Assembly: GCF_043196875.1 (NCBI RefSeq)
Contig: NZ_JBEBMX010000004.1
Location: 186,001-250,000 of the forward strand
DNA: 64,000 nucleotides
Reading direction: 5' to 3'
Source of the DNA: Saccharospirillum sp043196875
GTDB taxonomy: Bacteria; Pseudomonadota; Gammaproteobacteria; Pseudomonadales; Natronospirillaceae
Positions 9,076 through 17,474 of the stretch are shown here, piece by piece (the first letter of the stretch is position 1; each line of letters begins with the position of its first letter). Below the pieces are notes generated by a model. That model was not told the origin of the DNA. It searched no databases and saw only the letters and a list, made by a program, of their open reading frames with translations. The translations under genes and the position numbers were made by a program.

Positions 9076-9725
9076 AAACCCGACTGGGCAAACGCCTGAC
9101 GGCGCTGTTCAACGTCGTTGCCGATGACTACGACAGCGTTTGGGATCTGTGTTGCGATCATGGCCGGCTCGGCATGGCGCTGCTGGAAACCGGGCGCGCA
9201 CCGCAAGTGCATTTTGTCGATTGCATCGACAGCATTATGACCGACCTGGCGGCGCGCTTAGAGCAATATGGCGCGCGCCATTATCAGTTACAGTGTTGTC
9301 CGGCCGAGCAAATTTCCTTGCCGACAACGGGCAAGCATCTGCTGGTGCTGGCCGGGGTCGGCGATGAAGTGACCATCCGCATCGTGCAACAGCTGAACGC
9401 TCAAACCACTGACGCCCAAATCGATTGGCTGATTTCACCGGCCAATAATCTGTTTCAGGTGCGGCAGTTTTTGCAGCCGATTTTTGGGATCTTGGATGAA
9501 GGCGTGGTCGCGGAAAACGGCCGTCTTTATGAGTGGTTGTGGGTGCGTTCCGACGCGCTCGAAACGATTGAAAATCCGGCACCTTTTTGGAACCCGGAGG
9601 ATGCCGAGCATCGTCGTCACCTGAGCAAATTGCTCAAGCACGCTCGCCAGCAGCAGCGCCAGGGGCATAATCCGCAAGCTAACGCCGCTGCCCTTGCTTA
9701 CGCCCAATTGCTCGAAGCGCGCTAA
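9072..9725 (+). CDS. TrmK-family (COG2384-like) SAM-dependent methyltransferase
   Basis: 217 residues. The N-terminus (LGKRLTALFNVVADDYDSVWDLCCDHGRLGMALLE) has the layout of TrmK, with a SAM-binding DxCxDHGxL motif, and LLVLAGVGDEVTIRIVQQL corresponds to the conserved IAGMGG region, here changed to AGVGDE. TrmK proteins methylate adenine 22 of certain tRNAs at N1. C-terminal helices rich in H, R and Q (about 170-217) could contact RNA. The start overlaps the MFS stop. The altered central motif means the exact tRNA target is uncertain. Confidence 0.7.
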   Translation: MKTRLGKRLTALFNVVADDYDSVWDLCCDHGRLGMALLETGRAPQVHFVDCIDSIMTDLAARLEQYGARHYQLQCCPAEQISLPTTGKHLLVLAGVGDEVTIRIVQQLNAQTTDAQIDWLISPANNLFQVRQFLQPIFGILDEGVVAENGRLYEWLWVRSDALETIENPAPFWNPEDAEHRRHLSKLLKHARQQQRQGHNPQANAAALAYAQLLEAR

Positions 9726-9742
9726 CGTAATCTTTACAAACC

Positions 9743-9778
9743 TTCCCCCTTTGCTCTGAGTTGGGCTGTCCCTATTTA
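9743..9778 (+). promoter_or_regulatory. heat-shock (sigma-32-like) promoter of the hsp20 gene
   Basis: A -35-like TTCCCCCTTTGC (9743-9754) and a -10-like CCCTATTTA (9770-9778) match the sigma-32 pattern (TCnCCCTTGAA, then CCCCATTTA) with a spacer of about 14 bp. This leaves a leader of about 85 nt before the small heat-shock gene. Confidence 0.6.
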
Positions 9779-9840
9779 GTGCTTTGCCAGCGGATGTCTC
9801 GATGAGAGTCCGAGGGCAACGGCCATAAGGGCCAACACTT

Positions 9841-9870
9841 TATATTGCTTCTCAATGGAGGATATACACC
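9841..9870 (+). promoter_or_regulatory. ROSE-like RNA thermometer hairpin over the hsp20 ribosome site
   Basis: The leader carries TTGCTTCTC followed by AATG and GAGGA, so the Shine-Dalgarno GGAGGA can pair with TTCTC, and flanking TATA can pair with TATA across a small bulge. The TTGCT motif is the conserved U(U/C)GCU of ROSE elements that control IbpA-type genes. It would melt on heating and expose the ribosome site. Confidence 0.5.
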
Positions 9871-10362
9871 ATGACTACGATTGATCTCACTCCCCTGTAC
9901 CGCAGCACCATCGGCTTTGATCGCATGGCGTCTTTGCTCGATTCCGCGTTGCGCGGTGAACAGTCCAGCGGTGGCGGTTACCCGCCGTACAACATCGAAG
10001 TGACTGGCGAAAACCAATACGGCATTACTCTGGCCGTGGCCGGTTTCGAAGAGTCCGAACTGGATATTCAGGTGGAAAACGGTGTGCTGAGCGTACGCGG
10101 CAAGAAAGCCGACAGTGAAGGCAACGACCAGCGTCGCTTCCTGCATCAAGGTATCGCCTATCGCTCCTTCGAGCGTAAGTTCAACCTGGCCGACCATGTG
10201 GAAGTCAAAGGTGCCGAACTGCGCAATGGCCTGCTGACCGTTAGCCTGGTCAAAGAAGTGCCGGAGGCTATGAAGCCGAAGAGCATCGCCATTAACAGCG
10301 GTTCCAACACTCTGGAACACAAGAAAGACGAAAAGGCCGACCAAAAGGCCAAAGTCGCCTGA
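9871..10362 (+). CDS. ibpA: small heat-shock protein, Hsp20/IbpA family
   Basis: 163 residues, with an alpha-crystallin domain at about 38-137 (YNIEVTGENQYGITLAVAGF ... ELRNGLLTVSLVKEVPE) preceded by the IbpA-type N-terminus (LYRSTIGFDRMASLLD). The C-terminal I-x-I-like anchor (SIAIN) is present, followed by a charged lysine-rich tail. It is an ATP-independent holdase that binds unfolding proteins in the cytoplasm. The single-gene unit has a heat-shock promoter, a ROSE-like leader and a strong terminator. Ribosome site GGAGG lies 9 nt before ATG. Confidence 0.93.
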   Translation: MTTIDLTPLYRSTIGFDRMASLLDSALRGEQSSGGGYPPYNIEVTGENQYGITLAVAGFEESELDIQVENGVLSVRGKKADSEGNDQRRFLHQGIAYRSFERKFNLADHVEVKGAELRNGLLTVSLVKEVPEAMKPKSIAINSGSNTLEHKKDEKADQKAKVA

Positions 10363-10395
10363 ATCCGCGACTGGATTAAACGTCGCTGTTAAAGC

Positions 10396-10423
10396 AAAAG
10401 GCCGGCAATCGCCGGCCTTTTTT
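10396..10423 (+). terminator. rho-independent terminator after hsp20
   Basis: Stem AAGGCCGGC / GCCGGCCTT with a short AATC loop, then a run of T. The A-rich left flank makes it usable from both directions, so it may also end the leftward anti-sigma gene. Confidence 0.85.
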
Positions 10424-10427
10424 GTGC

Positions 10428-11183
10428 TTACCAATTCGTCAATTGTATGCAGGGTCCATCGAGCGCCGCCGTTTCCAGACTGACGCTGTCAGCCGAGGTA
10501 CTGACCGCCAGGTTGTGACTGTTAGCCACCGCCTGCCAGGCATCGGAATCCAGTTGCCAGCGACGATTCTCCGTCGTGACCTTGCCCAGATAAACCCAGC
10601 TTTGCTCTGCTCCACCGTCAGCCCACAGGTGCAGTTCGCCTTCCGGCCGGTCACCCAATCGCTCTGACCACTGAGTGGAAATCCAGGGCGCATCGCCGTC
10701 CCGACCTTTATAGCCACTGACCACCAGCGCCACATTGCCTTGCCAACTCAGCGGTGCCATATAGTCGGCGGCGCGCAGTTCCGTCGGTTGCCCCAGGACT
10801 AAAGTCAGGGTGACCACCAACGCCATAGCCGTCGCCATGCCACCAACAGCACTGGTGCGCCAGATATCCCACTGGGCGACGAGGCGTGACCAGGATGAGG
10901 TCGACTCGGATGAGGACTGCTGTTTCATATCGGCTTTAACGCGACGATCGATGCGCGACCAGAGATCGGCAGGTACCGCCTGTTCCGGGTAAGGCTGCTG
11001 CAGCGGCTCAAGATGAGTGGACCAAAAATCAACCGCCGTGCGCAGCGCCGTATGGCGACGCATCAGTTGTTCGGTACGACGCCGCACCCGGGGAGTCATA
11101 TCACCGGCGACGTATTGCGCCGCCAGTTGATCGCACAATTGCGGGTTGTCGTATCGAGCGGCGCTGTTCAGGCTTCCAGACAT
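10428..11183 (-). CDS. anti-sigma factor, RskA-like
   Basis: 251 residues. The N-terminal cytoplasmic part (about 1-105) would bind the sigma factor; one membrane helix lies at about 112-131 (AVGGMATAMALVVTLTLVLG); the remainder is a periplasmic RskA-type C-terminal domain (WQGNVALVVSGYKGRDG ... GELHLWADGG ... YLGKVT). It holds the partner ECF sigma factor inactive at the membrane until a signal triggers release. It overlaps the end of the sigma gene by 16 bp, so the two are coupled. Confidence 0.85.
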   Translation of the reverse strand: MSGSLNSAARYDNPQLCDQLAAQYVAGDMTPRVRRRTEQLMRRHTALRTAVDFWSTHLEPLQQPYPEQAVPADLWSRIDRRVKADMKQQSSSESTSSWSRLVAQWDIWRTSAVGGMATAMALVVTLTLVLGQPTELRAADYMAPLSWQGNVALVVSGYKGRDGDAPWISTQWSERLGDRPEGELHLWADGGAEQSWVYLGKVTTENRRWQLDSDAWQAVANSHNLAVSTSADSVSLETAALDGPCIQLTNW

Positions 11184-11734
11184 TTTTTCAGCTCCTGCAA
11201 TCCGCGCCGAATCCAGGCTTTAACCGTGCCCAGCGGCCGTGCCAAACGTTCGTGCAATTCCTGATGGCTGTAGCCATAGATGTACGACAGCACGATGGCT
11301 TCACGTGCGTTTTCGTTAAGTTGATCCAGGCATTGATGCACACCCAGATCATGGCTTTCCGAAGCGGGCATTTCGACCAGAATATCGGCGCCGGGATCTT
11401 CGGATAAATCTTCGCGCTTGCGTTTGATGCTCTTCAAGCGATCCAGCGCCGCATTACGCGTCATCACCGTCAGCCAGCCCATGACCGAACCGCGGCCGCT
11501 GTAATCGCCCGCCTGCTGCCAGATTTTCAGGTAAACGTCCTGCAACACATCGCAGGCTTCCTGCTCGTTTTTCAGAATTCGGTTCGCCACGCCCATCAGG
11601 CGACTGGATGTTGCATCGTAGAGTGACTTCAAAGCAGCGTAATCCTGATGAGCAACACGATTCATCACGCGCATCATCCAGGCCGAATCGTGCTGCTTGG
11701 AAGCATCTGGCACTGAGCTTGAAGATTGGGTCAC
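11168..11734 (-). CDS. ECF-type RNA polymerase sigma factor
   Basis: About 188 residues from GTG 11734. Region 2 is visible as LYDATSSRLMGVANRILKNEQ and the following DVLQDVYLKIWQ; region 4 as LSYIYGYSHQELHERLARPLGTVKAWIRRGLQ, a helix-turn-helix that reads the -35 element. The frame stays open to 11854, which would add 40 residues without family similarity; no start has a good ribosome site, so the N-terminus is uncertain. Operon order is secreted protein, sigma, anti-sigma, a combination seen widely in proteobacteria. Signal unknown. Confidence 0.88.
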   Translation of the reverse strand: MTQSSSSVPDASKQHDSAWMMRVMNRVAHQDYAALKSLYDATSSRLMGVANRILKNEQEACDVLQDVYLKIWQQAGDYSGRGSVMGWLTVMTRNAALDRLKSIKRKREDLSEDPGADILVEMPASESHDLGVHQCLDQLNENAREAIVLSYIYGYSHQELHERLARPLGTVKAWIRRGLQELKKCLEA

Positions 11735-11900
11735 AACTACAATCCCGATTAATCTGGCCAAACGTCTGGTGACGTTTTGCGGTGGCCACGGCTGATAAAA
11801 TTCAGCCCGGCAATTTGGCCGGGCTGATCCTTGAACGCAAACCGGAGTGTTCACGCTATTAATCTGGGGCGCTGCTAAGAGACTCCCCGACTTTCCTTAA

Positions 11901-12302
11901 TTACCGGCCCATCTGGACAACGAACCAGGAGCCACCGACTTCATGTCCGGTGACGTCGCCCGGCTTTTTATCGTTCACCCAGTAATACAGGGGCTGACCA
12001 TCATAAGCCCACTGGCGGCTGTCGTCATCCCGTTCAATGACAGTAAACATGCCGCTGTCCCGAGCGCGGCGACCGGCTTCAAACGGCGGCCAGCTTTGCG
12101 CGCAACCGCCGTAACAGTTGGACTTGCTGGCGTCATCACGGGTGAATATATAGAGCGTCATGCCGTCGTCATCGGTCAGTACCGAGCCCTGGCTGCTGTC
12201 GTGGGTGTCCACCGGAACATTGTCAGGCAGGTTTTCGGCCAGAACACTGGCGGCCAGTGCCAGCAAGGTTGCAGTTGCGGTGGTGGTGATCAGTTTTTTC
12301 AT
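11901..12302 (-). CDS. secreted protein with Yx(F/W)xxD repeats (COG4315, PF03640 type)
   Basis: 133 residues with a Sec signal peptide (about 1-22, ALAASVLA). Two copies of the secreted-repeat motif are visible: MTLYIFTRDD followed by SNCYGGCAQSWPPF, and PLYYWVNDKKPGDVTGHEV. The paired cysteines of the CYGGC segment probably form a disulfide. Function of the family is unknown; it often sits with ECF sigma/anti-sigma pairs, as here. I choose ATG 12302, seven bases after AAGGAG; the ATG at 12308 is too close to it. Confidence 0.85.
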   Translation of the reverse strand: MKKLITTTATATLLALAASVLAENLPDNVPVDTHDSSQGSVLTDDDGMTLYIFTRDDASKSNCYGGCAQSWPPFEAGRRARDSGMFTVIERDDDSRQWAYDGQPLYYWVNDKKPGDVTGHEVGGSWFVVQMGR

Positions 12303-12728
12303 GGTCATACTCCTTGAATTGTCAGGACAGTGTCTGTGTTCCCTGAGTAAGACGACCTTGGCACAGCCCCGGATGCATGACGTTGTTTTTTATTCCGCTC
12401 GCTGAACGTTGCTATAAAAGCCCATCGTTCGAACAGCCTAAAGCGTGCGTTGCTTTTTAATGACGCCCCAGTGACAGCTGAGACAGTCCGGGTTTAAGGC
12501 TGGCGCGCCGGCCAAGCAAAGGGAGCGTCAGTTCATCATGGTATTGGGCAGAAACAGCGTTAGCCTAGCGGTGAACACGCCTACATCGGTTTGCGCTATG
12601 GCGCCCTGTTCGATCTGGATAATTCCCTCGATAGCGAAACACAAAACGAAAAATAACGAATATTTATTTACTAATAACGAACATCGGCGCTACCATCCTT
12701 TCACTCTCTTCATCTGACAGGAGCCAGC
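12303..12728. other. 426-bp divergent intergenic region with AACGAA repeats
   Basis: Holds the promoters of the leftward secreted-protein operon and the rightward glpD. No gene is supported. Close to glpD there are three direct AACGAA repeats (12645-12650, 12655-12660, 12676-12681); the last two sit in AACGAATAT and AACGAACAT, 21 bp apart. The half-site ACGAACAT agrees with the GlpR operator half-site known from E. coli, so these may be operators of a GlpR/DeoR-type repressor. That repressor is not in the window. Confidence 0.45.
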
Positions 12729-14273
12729 ATGCCTCGCCCACTCCAAGCCGACCAACCCTGGGACCGCCAGGCACAACGTCAAGCTATGACCGAAGCCGAC
12801 CTCGATGTGCTGATCATCGGCGGTGGTGCCAGTGGCGCGGGGGTGTTGCTGGACGCTCAAAGTCGCGGACTGAAAGCCGCCCTGATAGAACGTCAGGACT
12901 TTATGGCCGGCACTTCGAGTCGCTCCACCAAGCTGATTCACGGCGGCGTGCGCTATCTGGAACAGGCTTTCAAAACGCTCGACATCGGCAAATACCAGTT
13001 GGTGCGCGAAGCGCTGGCCGAACGCAAACGCATGCTCGCCATGGCACCGCATCTGGCCTGGCCGCTGACGCTGATCACGCCGGTCAAATCCTGGATCGGC
13101 CTGCCCTACTACCGCACCGGCCTGGGTCTTTATGATCTGCTGGCTGGCTCGCAACGGCTCGGTCGGTCACGCATCGAGAGCAAAAACGAACTGAAACGCG
13201 CCTGCCCGGCCATTGACGAAACACCACTCAAAGGCGGTGTCAGCTATCAGGATGGCCAGTTTGACGACGCCCGTTTCGGCATCGCCATGGTCCGCACCGC
13301 TCTGGAGCAAGGCGGTTTGGCGTTGAATTACTGCGCAGTTGACAGTCTGATCATGGACGACAACCGCGTCACCGGCGCCCGCTGCCGTGACCAGCTCAGC
13401 GGCGATGAATTCGAGCTGCGTGCCCGCGCCGTGGTCAATTGCACCGGCCCCTGGACCGACCAACTGCGCCAGATAGCTAACCCCAATGCCAAGCCGATGA
13501 TGACCGTTTCCAGTGGCATTCACCTGCTGATCGATCGCGAACTGCTGCCCGATGGCCGCGGCATTCTGATCCCCGAGACCGAAGATGGCCGCGTGCTGTT
13601 CCTGCTGCCCTGGCTGGGCAAGACGCTGGTCGGCACCACCGACGATCCGGCCGAACTCAGCGATCAGCCAGAAGCCAGTCAGCAAGAAATCGACTATCTG
13701 CTGCGCCACCTTAATGGCTTGCTGAGTGACACCATCAGCGAGTCCGATATCAGCGCTACCTTCTCCGGCTTGCGGCCTTTGGTCAGCGATCCGCACGCTG
13801 CGGGCACCTCCGGGCTATCGCGCGATCACGTCATCGTCACTGAGCAAGGCCTGACCAGCCTGACCGGCGGTAAATGGACGACCTGGCGCCGTATGGCGGA
13901 AGACTGCATGGATGTGGTGGTTAAAGAAAACGGACTGAAGGCCGGCCCGTGCCGCACTCAATCGCTGCAACTGGCCGGTGCCAACGGCGATCGTGCCGCC
14001 ACCGAGCAGGCGCTGAAAGAGCTGCCGGCCGACATCGCCGACCATCTCTGGCAGGCCTATGGTGATCGCGCCGCGGCCGTGCTGGCCCAAGGTTCAGCGC
14101 AGCGCCTGCTGGACGATGCGCCCTATGTTGACGCCGAACTCAGCTGGGCGCTGGATTACGAAGGCGCCTGCCGCGCCGAAGACGTGCTGAACCGACGCCT
14201 GCGTATTGGCATGCTGAACCAGCGTCAGGCCGAGGCCATTGGCAAGCAACTGGCGGCGCGGCTGGCCAATTGA
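12729..14273 (+). CDS. glpD: aerobic glycerol-3-phosphate dehydrogenase
   Basis: 514 residues, the usual length. FAD-binding GGGASGAG at about 33-40, then TSSRSTKLIHGGVRYLEQ and the late GGKWTTWRRMAEDCMD motif define GlpD. A C-terminal DAO_C domain covers about 390-510. It oxidises sn-glycerol 3-phosphate to dihydroxyacetone phosphate at the inner membrane and feeds electrons to ubiquinone. ATG 12729 follows AGGAG by 6 nt; an in-frame ATG at 12786 is closer to the usual family start but lacks a ribosome site. It stands alone, without glpK or glpF nearby. Confidence 0.93.
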   Translation: MPRPLQADQPWDRQAQRQAMTEADLDVLIIGGGASGAGVLLDAQSRGLKAALIERQDFMAGTSSRSTKLIHGGVRYLEQAFKTLDIGKYQLVREALAERKRMLAMAPHLAWPLTLITPVKSWIGLPYYRTGLGLYDLLAGSQRLGRSRIESKNELKRACPAIDETPLKGGVSYQDGQFDDARFGIAMVRTALEQGGLALNYCAVDSLIMDDNRVTGARCRDQLSGDEFELRARAVVNCTGPWTDQLRQIANPNAKPMMTVSSGIHLLIDRELLPDGRGILIPETEDGRVLFLLPWLGKTLVGTTDDPAELSDQPEASQQEIDYLLRHLNGLLSDTISESDISATFSGLRPLVSDPHAAGTSGLSRDHVIVTEQGLTSLTGGKWTTWRRMAEDCMDVVVKENGLKAGPCRTQSLQLAGANGDRAATEQALKELPADIADHLWQAYGDRAAAVLAQGSAQRLLDDAPYVDAELSWALDYEGACRAEDVLNRRLRIGMLNQRQAEAIGKQLAARLAN

Positions 14274-14337
14274 GCAAGGCTTCGCTTCGCCGGCCTGACT
14301 GGTTACCATAGGTCCCTCATCTTGATGACCGACTGCC

Positions 14338-14814
14338 ATGACTGATCAAAAACAGGCAATTCTGGATAAAGCCAGCGAACACTGCCAACAACTGGGCGAA
14401 CGTCTGACGCCGAAGCGCGAACGCTTGCTCGACTTGCTGCTGGCCGCAGAAGGCCCCAAATCCGCCTATGACCTGATCAGCGATCATCAGGCCGCCTACG
14501 GTGAGGCGCCTGCGGCCATGTCGGTGTATCGGATGCTGAATTTCCTGGTTGATGCTGGCCTGGCGCATAAGCTGGCCACCACCAACCAGTTCCTCGCTTG
14601 CTCGCACATCAGCTGCGATCACGATCACGAAGTGCCGCAGTTCCTGATTTGCGACCGCTGCCAGGCGGTTGAAGAAGTCGGCATGCAACGCGCCTTGATG
14701 ACCGAACTCAAAGCCAGCGCCAGTCGCGTCGGCTTCCAGATGGGCAGCCAACAGCTGGAAGTGCATGGCATCTGTGCCCGCTGTGTTCAGCAAGCGGCCA
14801 TAGCCGACGCCTAA
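14338..14814 (+). CDS. zur: Fur-family zinc uptake regulator Zur
   Basis: 158 residues, Zur length. A winged-helix DNA-binding part (LTPKRERLLDLLLAAEGPKSAYDLI) is followed by the metal-binding dimerisation domain. The structural zinc site is complete as two CxxC pairs, C105/C108 (ICDRC) and C146/C149 (ICARC); HISCDHDHE around residue 90-98 supplies regulatory-site ligands. As zinc-bound repressor it would shut off high-affinity zinc uptake. No znuABC genes are adjacent. It follows glpD by 64 bp. Confidence 0.88.
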   Translation: MTDQKQAILDKASEHCQQLGERLTPKRERLLDLLLAAEGPKSAYDLISDHQAAYGEAPAAMSVYRMLNFLVDAGLAHKLATTNQFLACSHISCDHDHEVPQFLICDRCQAVEEVGMQRALMTELKASASRVGFQMGSQQLEVHGICARCVQQAAIADA

Positions 14815-14977
14815 GCACCCGTCCCCGCCGAATCGAACCTTTTAGCCACTGTTTCGACACAGCGGACAGATATGCGCCCTTGAGAACGATTTCAGAATTG
14901 CAAACAACCGGCTTTTGACTATCTTAGTGGCACGGTAATCGCTGGACGTTCCAGCGCGGCGAACAGGAGTGACGCTG

Positions 14978-15475
14978 ATGACGCCCGTGGATTGGCTGGC
15001 CGAAGAAAATGATGACGACAGCCCGGCTTCCAATGAAAGCTGGCAAGTCTTGGTCGTCGATGACGAACCCGAAGTTCATGCCGTAACCCGCCTGGCATTA
15101 AGACGCTTTCGCTTCGAAGACAAACCGCTCATCGTGCATACCGCCGCCAGCGCAGAAGAAGCCCTCAATATCGTGCGTCAGCTTGGTGATGACCTGGCGA
15201 TGGCGTTGATTGATGTGGTGATGGAATCCGAGCACGCGGGCCTGGATCTGGTCAAAGCGATTCGCGAGGAGATCGGCAACCACCTGATCCGCCTGGTGCT
15301 GCGCACCGGCCAACCCGGCTATGCCCCGGAAAGCGAAGTCGTGCGTGACTACGACATCAACGACTACAAAGAAAAAACCGAACTGACCGCGCAAAAATTC
15401 CAGACCTTAATGTACGGCGGTCTACGCAATTATCGCGACCTCAAACAGATGCGCGCTGCGGCCACCCGACACTGA
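14978..15475 (+). CDS. stand-alone response-regulator receiver domain
   Basis: 165 residues from ATG 14978 (AGGAG eight bases upstream). A single receiver domain: the acidic pair in LVVDDEPEVHAV, phospho-acceptor Asp in MALIDVVMES, conserved Thr in LVLRTGQPG, and Lys in YDINDYKEKTEL. The last segment is very like the receivers that normally precede a DUF3369 domain in larger regulators, but here the protein stops about 30 residues later with no output domain. It probably acts by protein contact, as CheY-like or Spo0F-like relays do. No histidine kinase is adjacent. Confidence 0.85.
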   Translation: MTPVDWLAEENDDDSPASNESWQVLVVDDEPEVHAVTRLALRRFRFEDKPLIVHTAASAEEALNIVRQLGDDLAMALIDVVMESEHAGLDLVKAIREEIGNHLIRLVLRTGQPGYAPESEVVRDYDINDYKEKTELTAQKFQTLMYGGLRNYRDLKQMRAAATRH

Positions 15476-15494
15476 TGGCCAGCTCCGACTGAAC

Positions 15495-16529
15495 TTAAAA
15501 ATTCTCCGGATGCTTGGCTTTCTGACGCGCCGCATCGCGCTCAACCACCCCACTTTGCACCAATTGCGCAAGGCTCTGATCCAGCGTCTGCATGCCCTGC
15601 TGCGCACCGGTCTGAATGGCCGAATACATCTGCGCCACCTTGTCTTCACGAATCAGGTTCCGAATCGCCGGCGTACCGATCATGATTTCGTGCGCTGCCA
15701 CCCGGCCACCGCCCACCTTCTTCAATAAGGTCTGGGAGACCACGGCCTGCAGCGACTCGGACAACATCGAGCGCACCATGGCTTTTTCTTCACCGGGGAA
15801 CACATCCACCACCCGATCGATGCTCTTGGCCGCCGAGGTGGTGTGCAAGGTGGCGAAAACCAGGTGACCGGTTTCAGCGGCGGTCAACGCCAGCCGGATG
15901 GTTTCCAGATCACGCAGCTCACCGACCAGAATGATGTCCGGATCTTCGCGCAGCGCCGAGCGCAAGGCATCGGCAAAACTGTGCGTATCGCGATGCACTT
16001 CGCGCTGGTTGACCAGGCATTTTTTGGCCTCGTGCACAAACTCGATGGGATCTTCGATGGTCAGGATGTGGTCTTGCTTGTTGTCATTGATGTAATCGAG
16101 CAGCGCCGCCAGCGTTGTTGATTTGCCCGAACCGGTCGGTCCGGTTACCAGCACCAATCCTCGCGGCACCTTGGCGATTTCCTCAAACACCGGCCCCAGG
16201 CCCAGCTCTGCCATACTCAACACCCGCGAAGGAATGGTGCGAAACACCGCGCCACAACCCCGGTTCTGGTTAAAAGCATTCACCCGGAAACGCGCCACGC
16301 CAGGCACTTCAAAGGAAAAATCCGTCTCCAGCCGCTGCTCGAATTCGGCGCGCTGCTGCTCTTTCATAACGGAGTGCACCAACGCCTGAACCTCAGCATG
16401 CGACAAGGCCGGCACATTCACCCGGCGCATCTCACCATCGACCCGAATCATCGGCGGCAATCCGGCAGAGAGATGCAGATCGGACGCATTCTGTTGGGCG
16501 CTGAAGGCCAGAAGTTCGGTCATATCCAT
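15495..16529 (-). CDS. pilT: type IV pilus retraction ATPase PilT
   Basis: 344 residues, the family length. Walker A GPTGSGKS at 130-137, the Asp box with TIEDPIEFVH, Walker B (DPDIILVGELRD) and the His box (TGHLVFATLHTT) are all present, and the C-terminal AIRNLIREDKVAQMYSAIQTG motif marks PilT and PilU proteins. The hexamer hydrolyses ATP at the pilus base to pull pilin back into the membrane, driving twitching. It is divergent from yggS, the same arrangement as in Pseudomonas. PilT is preferred over PilU by the AIRNLIRE motif. Confidence 0.93.
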   Translation of the reverse strand: MDMTELLAFSAQQNASDLHLSAGLPPMIRVDGEMRRVNVPALSHAEVQALVHSVMKEQQRAEFEQRLETDFSFEVPGVARFRVNAFNQNRGCGAVFRTIPSRVLSMAELGLGPVFEEIAKVPRGLVLVTGPTGSGKSTTLAALLDYINDNKQDHILTIEDPIEFVHEAKKCLVNQREVHRDTHSFADALRSALREDPDIILVGELRDLETIRLALTAAETGHLVFATLHTTSAAKSIDRVVDVFPGEEKAMVRSMLSESLQAVVSQTLLKKVGGGRVAAHEIMIGTPAIRNLIREDKVAQMYSAIQTGAQQGMQTLDQSLAQLVQSGVVERDAARQKAKHPENF

Positions 16530-16705
16530 GAGAAAAAGGCTTCCTTCAAAAGTGGGCGGATGATACTCAGGCGAGTCGAAAACCGGTATGCTGTTGCGCT
16601 TTGCAAGGCCGGTGGCGAGCGCCGCCAGCCCTAATGAATAACGACGCCAGTGTAACCGAAGAACGATGTTTTGCGAGCACCGTTCCTGCTTGTCGGAGTG
16701 CCAGC

Positions 16706-17416
16706 TTGAGCCCTGAACAAAGCCCGTTGTACGACCGTTTGGCCCGCGTGAACAAGCGCATCAACGCCGCCTGTGCGCGAGCCGGCCGGTCTGCTGATGA
16801 GATCACCTTAGTGGCCGTCAGCAAAACCTGGCCGCTGGCCGATTTGCAGGCGGCCGTCGCCGCCGGCGTCACCGAACTGGGTGAAAACTACGTTCAGGAA
16901 GCGGTCGACAAGGTGCAGCAATGGCAAGGTCCGGCGCCGGTCTGGCATTTTATCGGTCCATTGCAGTCGAACAAGACACGGCTGGTCGCTGAGCACTTTG
17001 ACTGGGTGCAGAGTGTTGATCGACTGAAGATCGCTCAACGCCTGTCTGATCAGCGCCCGGAGCACTTGCCAGCGCTCAACATCTGCATTCAGATCAACAT
17101 CAGCCAGGACCCGGCCAAAGCCGGCATCGACGCTGCTGAACTGCTGACTTTTGCCGACCAGCTCAGCGCGCTGCCGCGCTTGCGTCTGGGCGGCATCATG
17201 GCCATTACCGCCGCCGATCTCAGCGATACCGAACTGCGCCGCCAGTTCAATGAATTGAAAAGCCTCAGTGATACCCTTATTCAACAGCAGCCGGATGCCG
17301 GTGTTTTGTCGATGGGCATGAGCGCCGATTTCGAAACCGCCATCGAGTGCGGCGCGACTCATGTCCGGGTGGGCAGCGCGCTCTTTGGTCAGCGCAACTA
17401 TGCTTCGCAAGCATGA
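16706..17416 (+). CDS. yggS: PLP-binding homeostasis protein YggS (PLPBP)
   Basis: 236 residues from TTG 16706. Lys40 in TLVAVSKTW is the pyridoxal-phosphate Schiff-base lysine; LGENYVQEAVDK, WHFIGPLQSNK and LSMGMSADFETAI with HVRVGSALFG complete the single-domain TIM-barrel family. It binds PLP without known enzyme activity and balances B6 and amino-acid pools. The TTG has GGAG seven bases upstream and gives the usual length; the frame stays open to ATG 16634 or ATG 16601, which would add an atypical N-terminus. It heads the proC/yggT set. Confidence 0.93.
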   Translation: MSPEQSPLYDRLARVNKRINAACARAGRSADEITLVAVSKTWPLADLQAAVAAGVTELGENYVQEAVDKVQQWQGPAPVWHFIGPLQSNKTRLVAEHFDWVQSVDRLKIAQRLSDQRPEHLPALNICIQINISQDPAKAGIDAAELLTFADQLSALPRLRLGGIMAITAADLSDTELRRQFNELKSLSDTLIQQQPDAGVLSMGMSADFETAIECGATHVRVGSALFGQRNYASQA

Positions 17417-17474
17417 CGTTGATCATTAGCGGCCACCATCAATTAACAGCGGCAACGTTTTGAAGGAGACCAGA

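Noticed and set aside
12303..12400. GGAAC near the secreted-protein operon as an ECF sigma -35 box
   Set aside because: No matching -10 (CGTC-like) at 16-17 bp; autoregulation by the ECF factor cannot be supported.
12569..12656. A short reading stretch (GEHAYIGLRYGALFDLDN...) in the glpD upstream region that looks somewhat like a porin fragment
   Set aside because: It is closed by a TAG about nine bases upstream and has no start or ribosome site. With 25-28 codons it cannot be told from chance.
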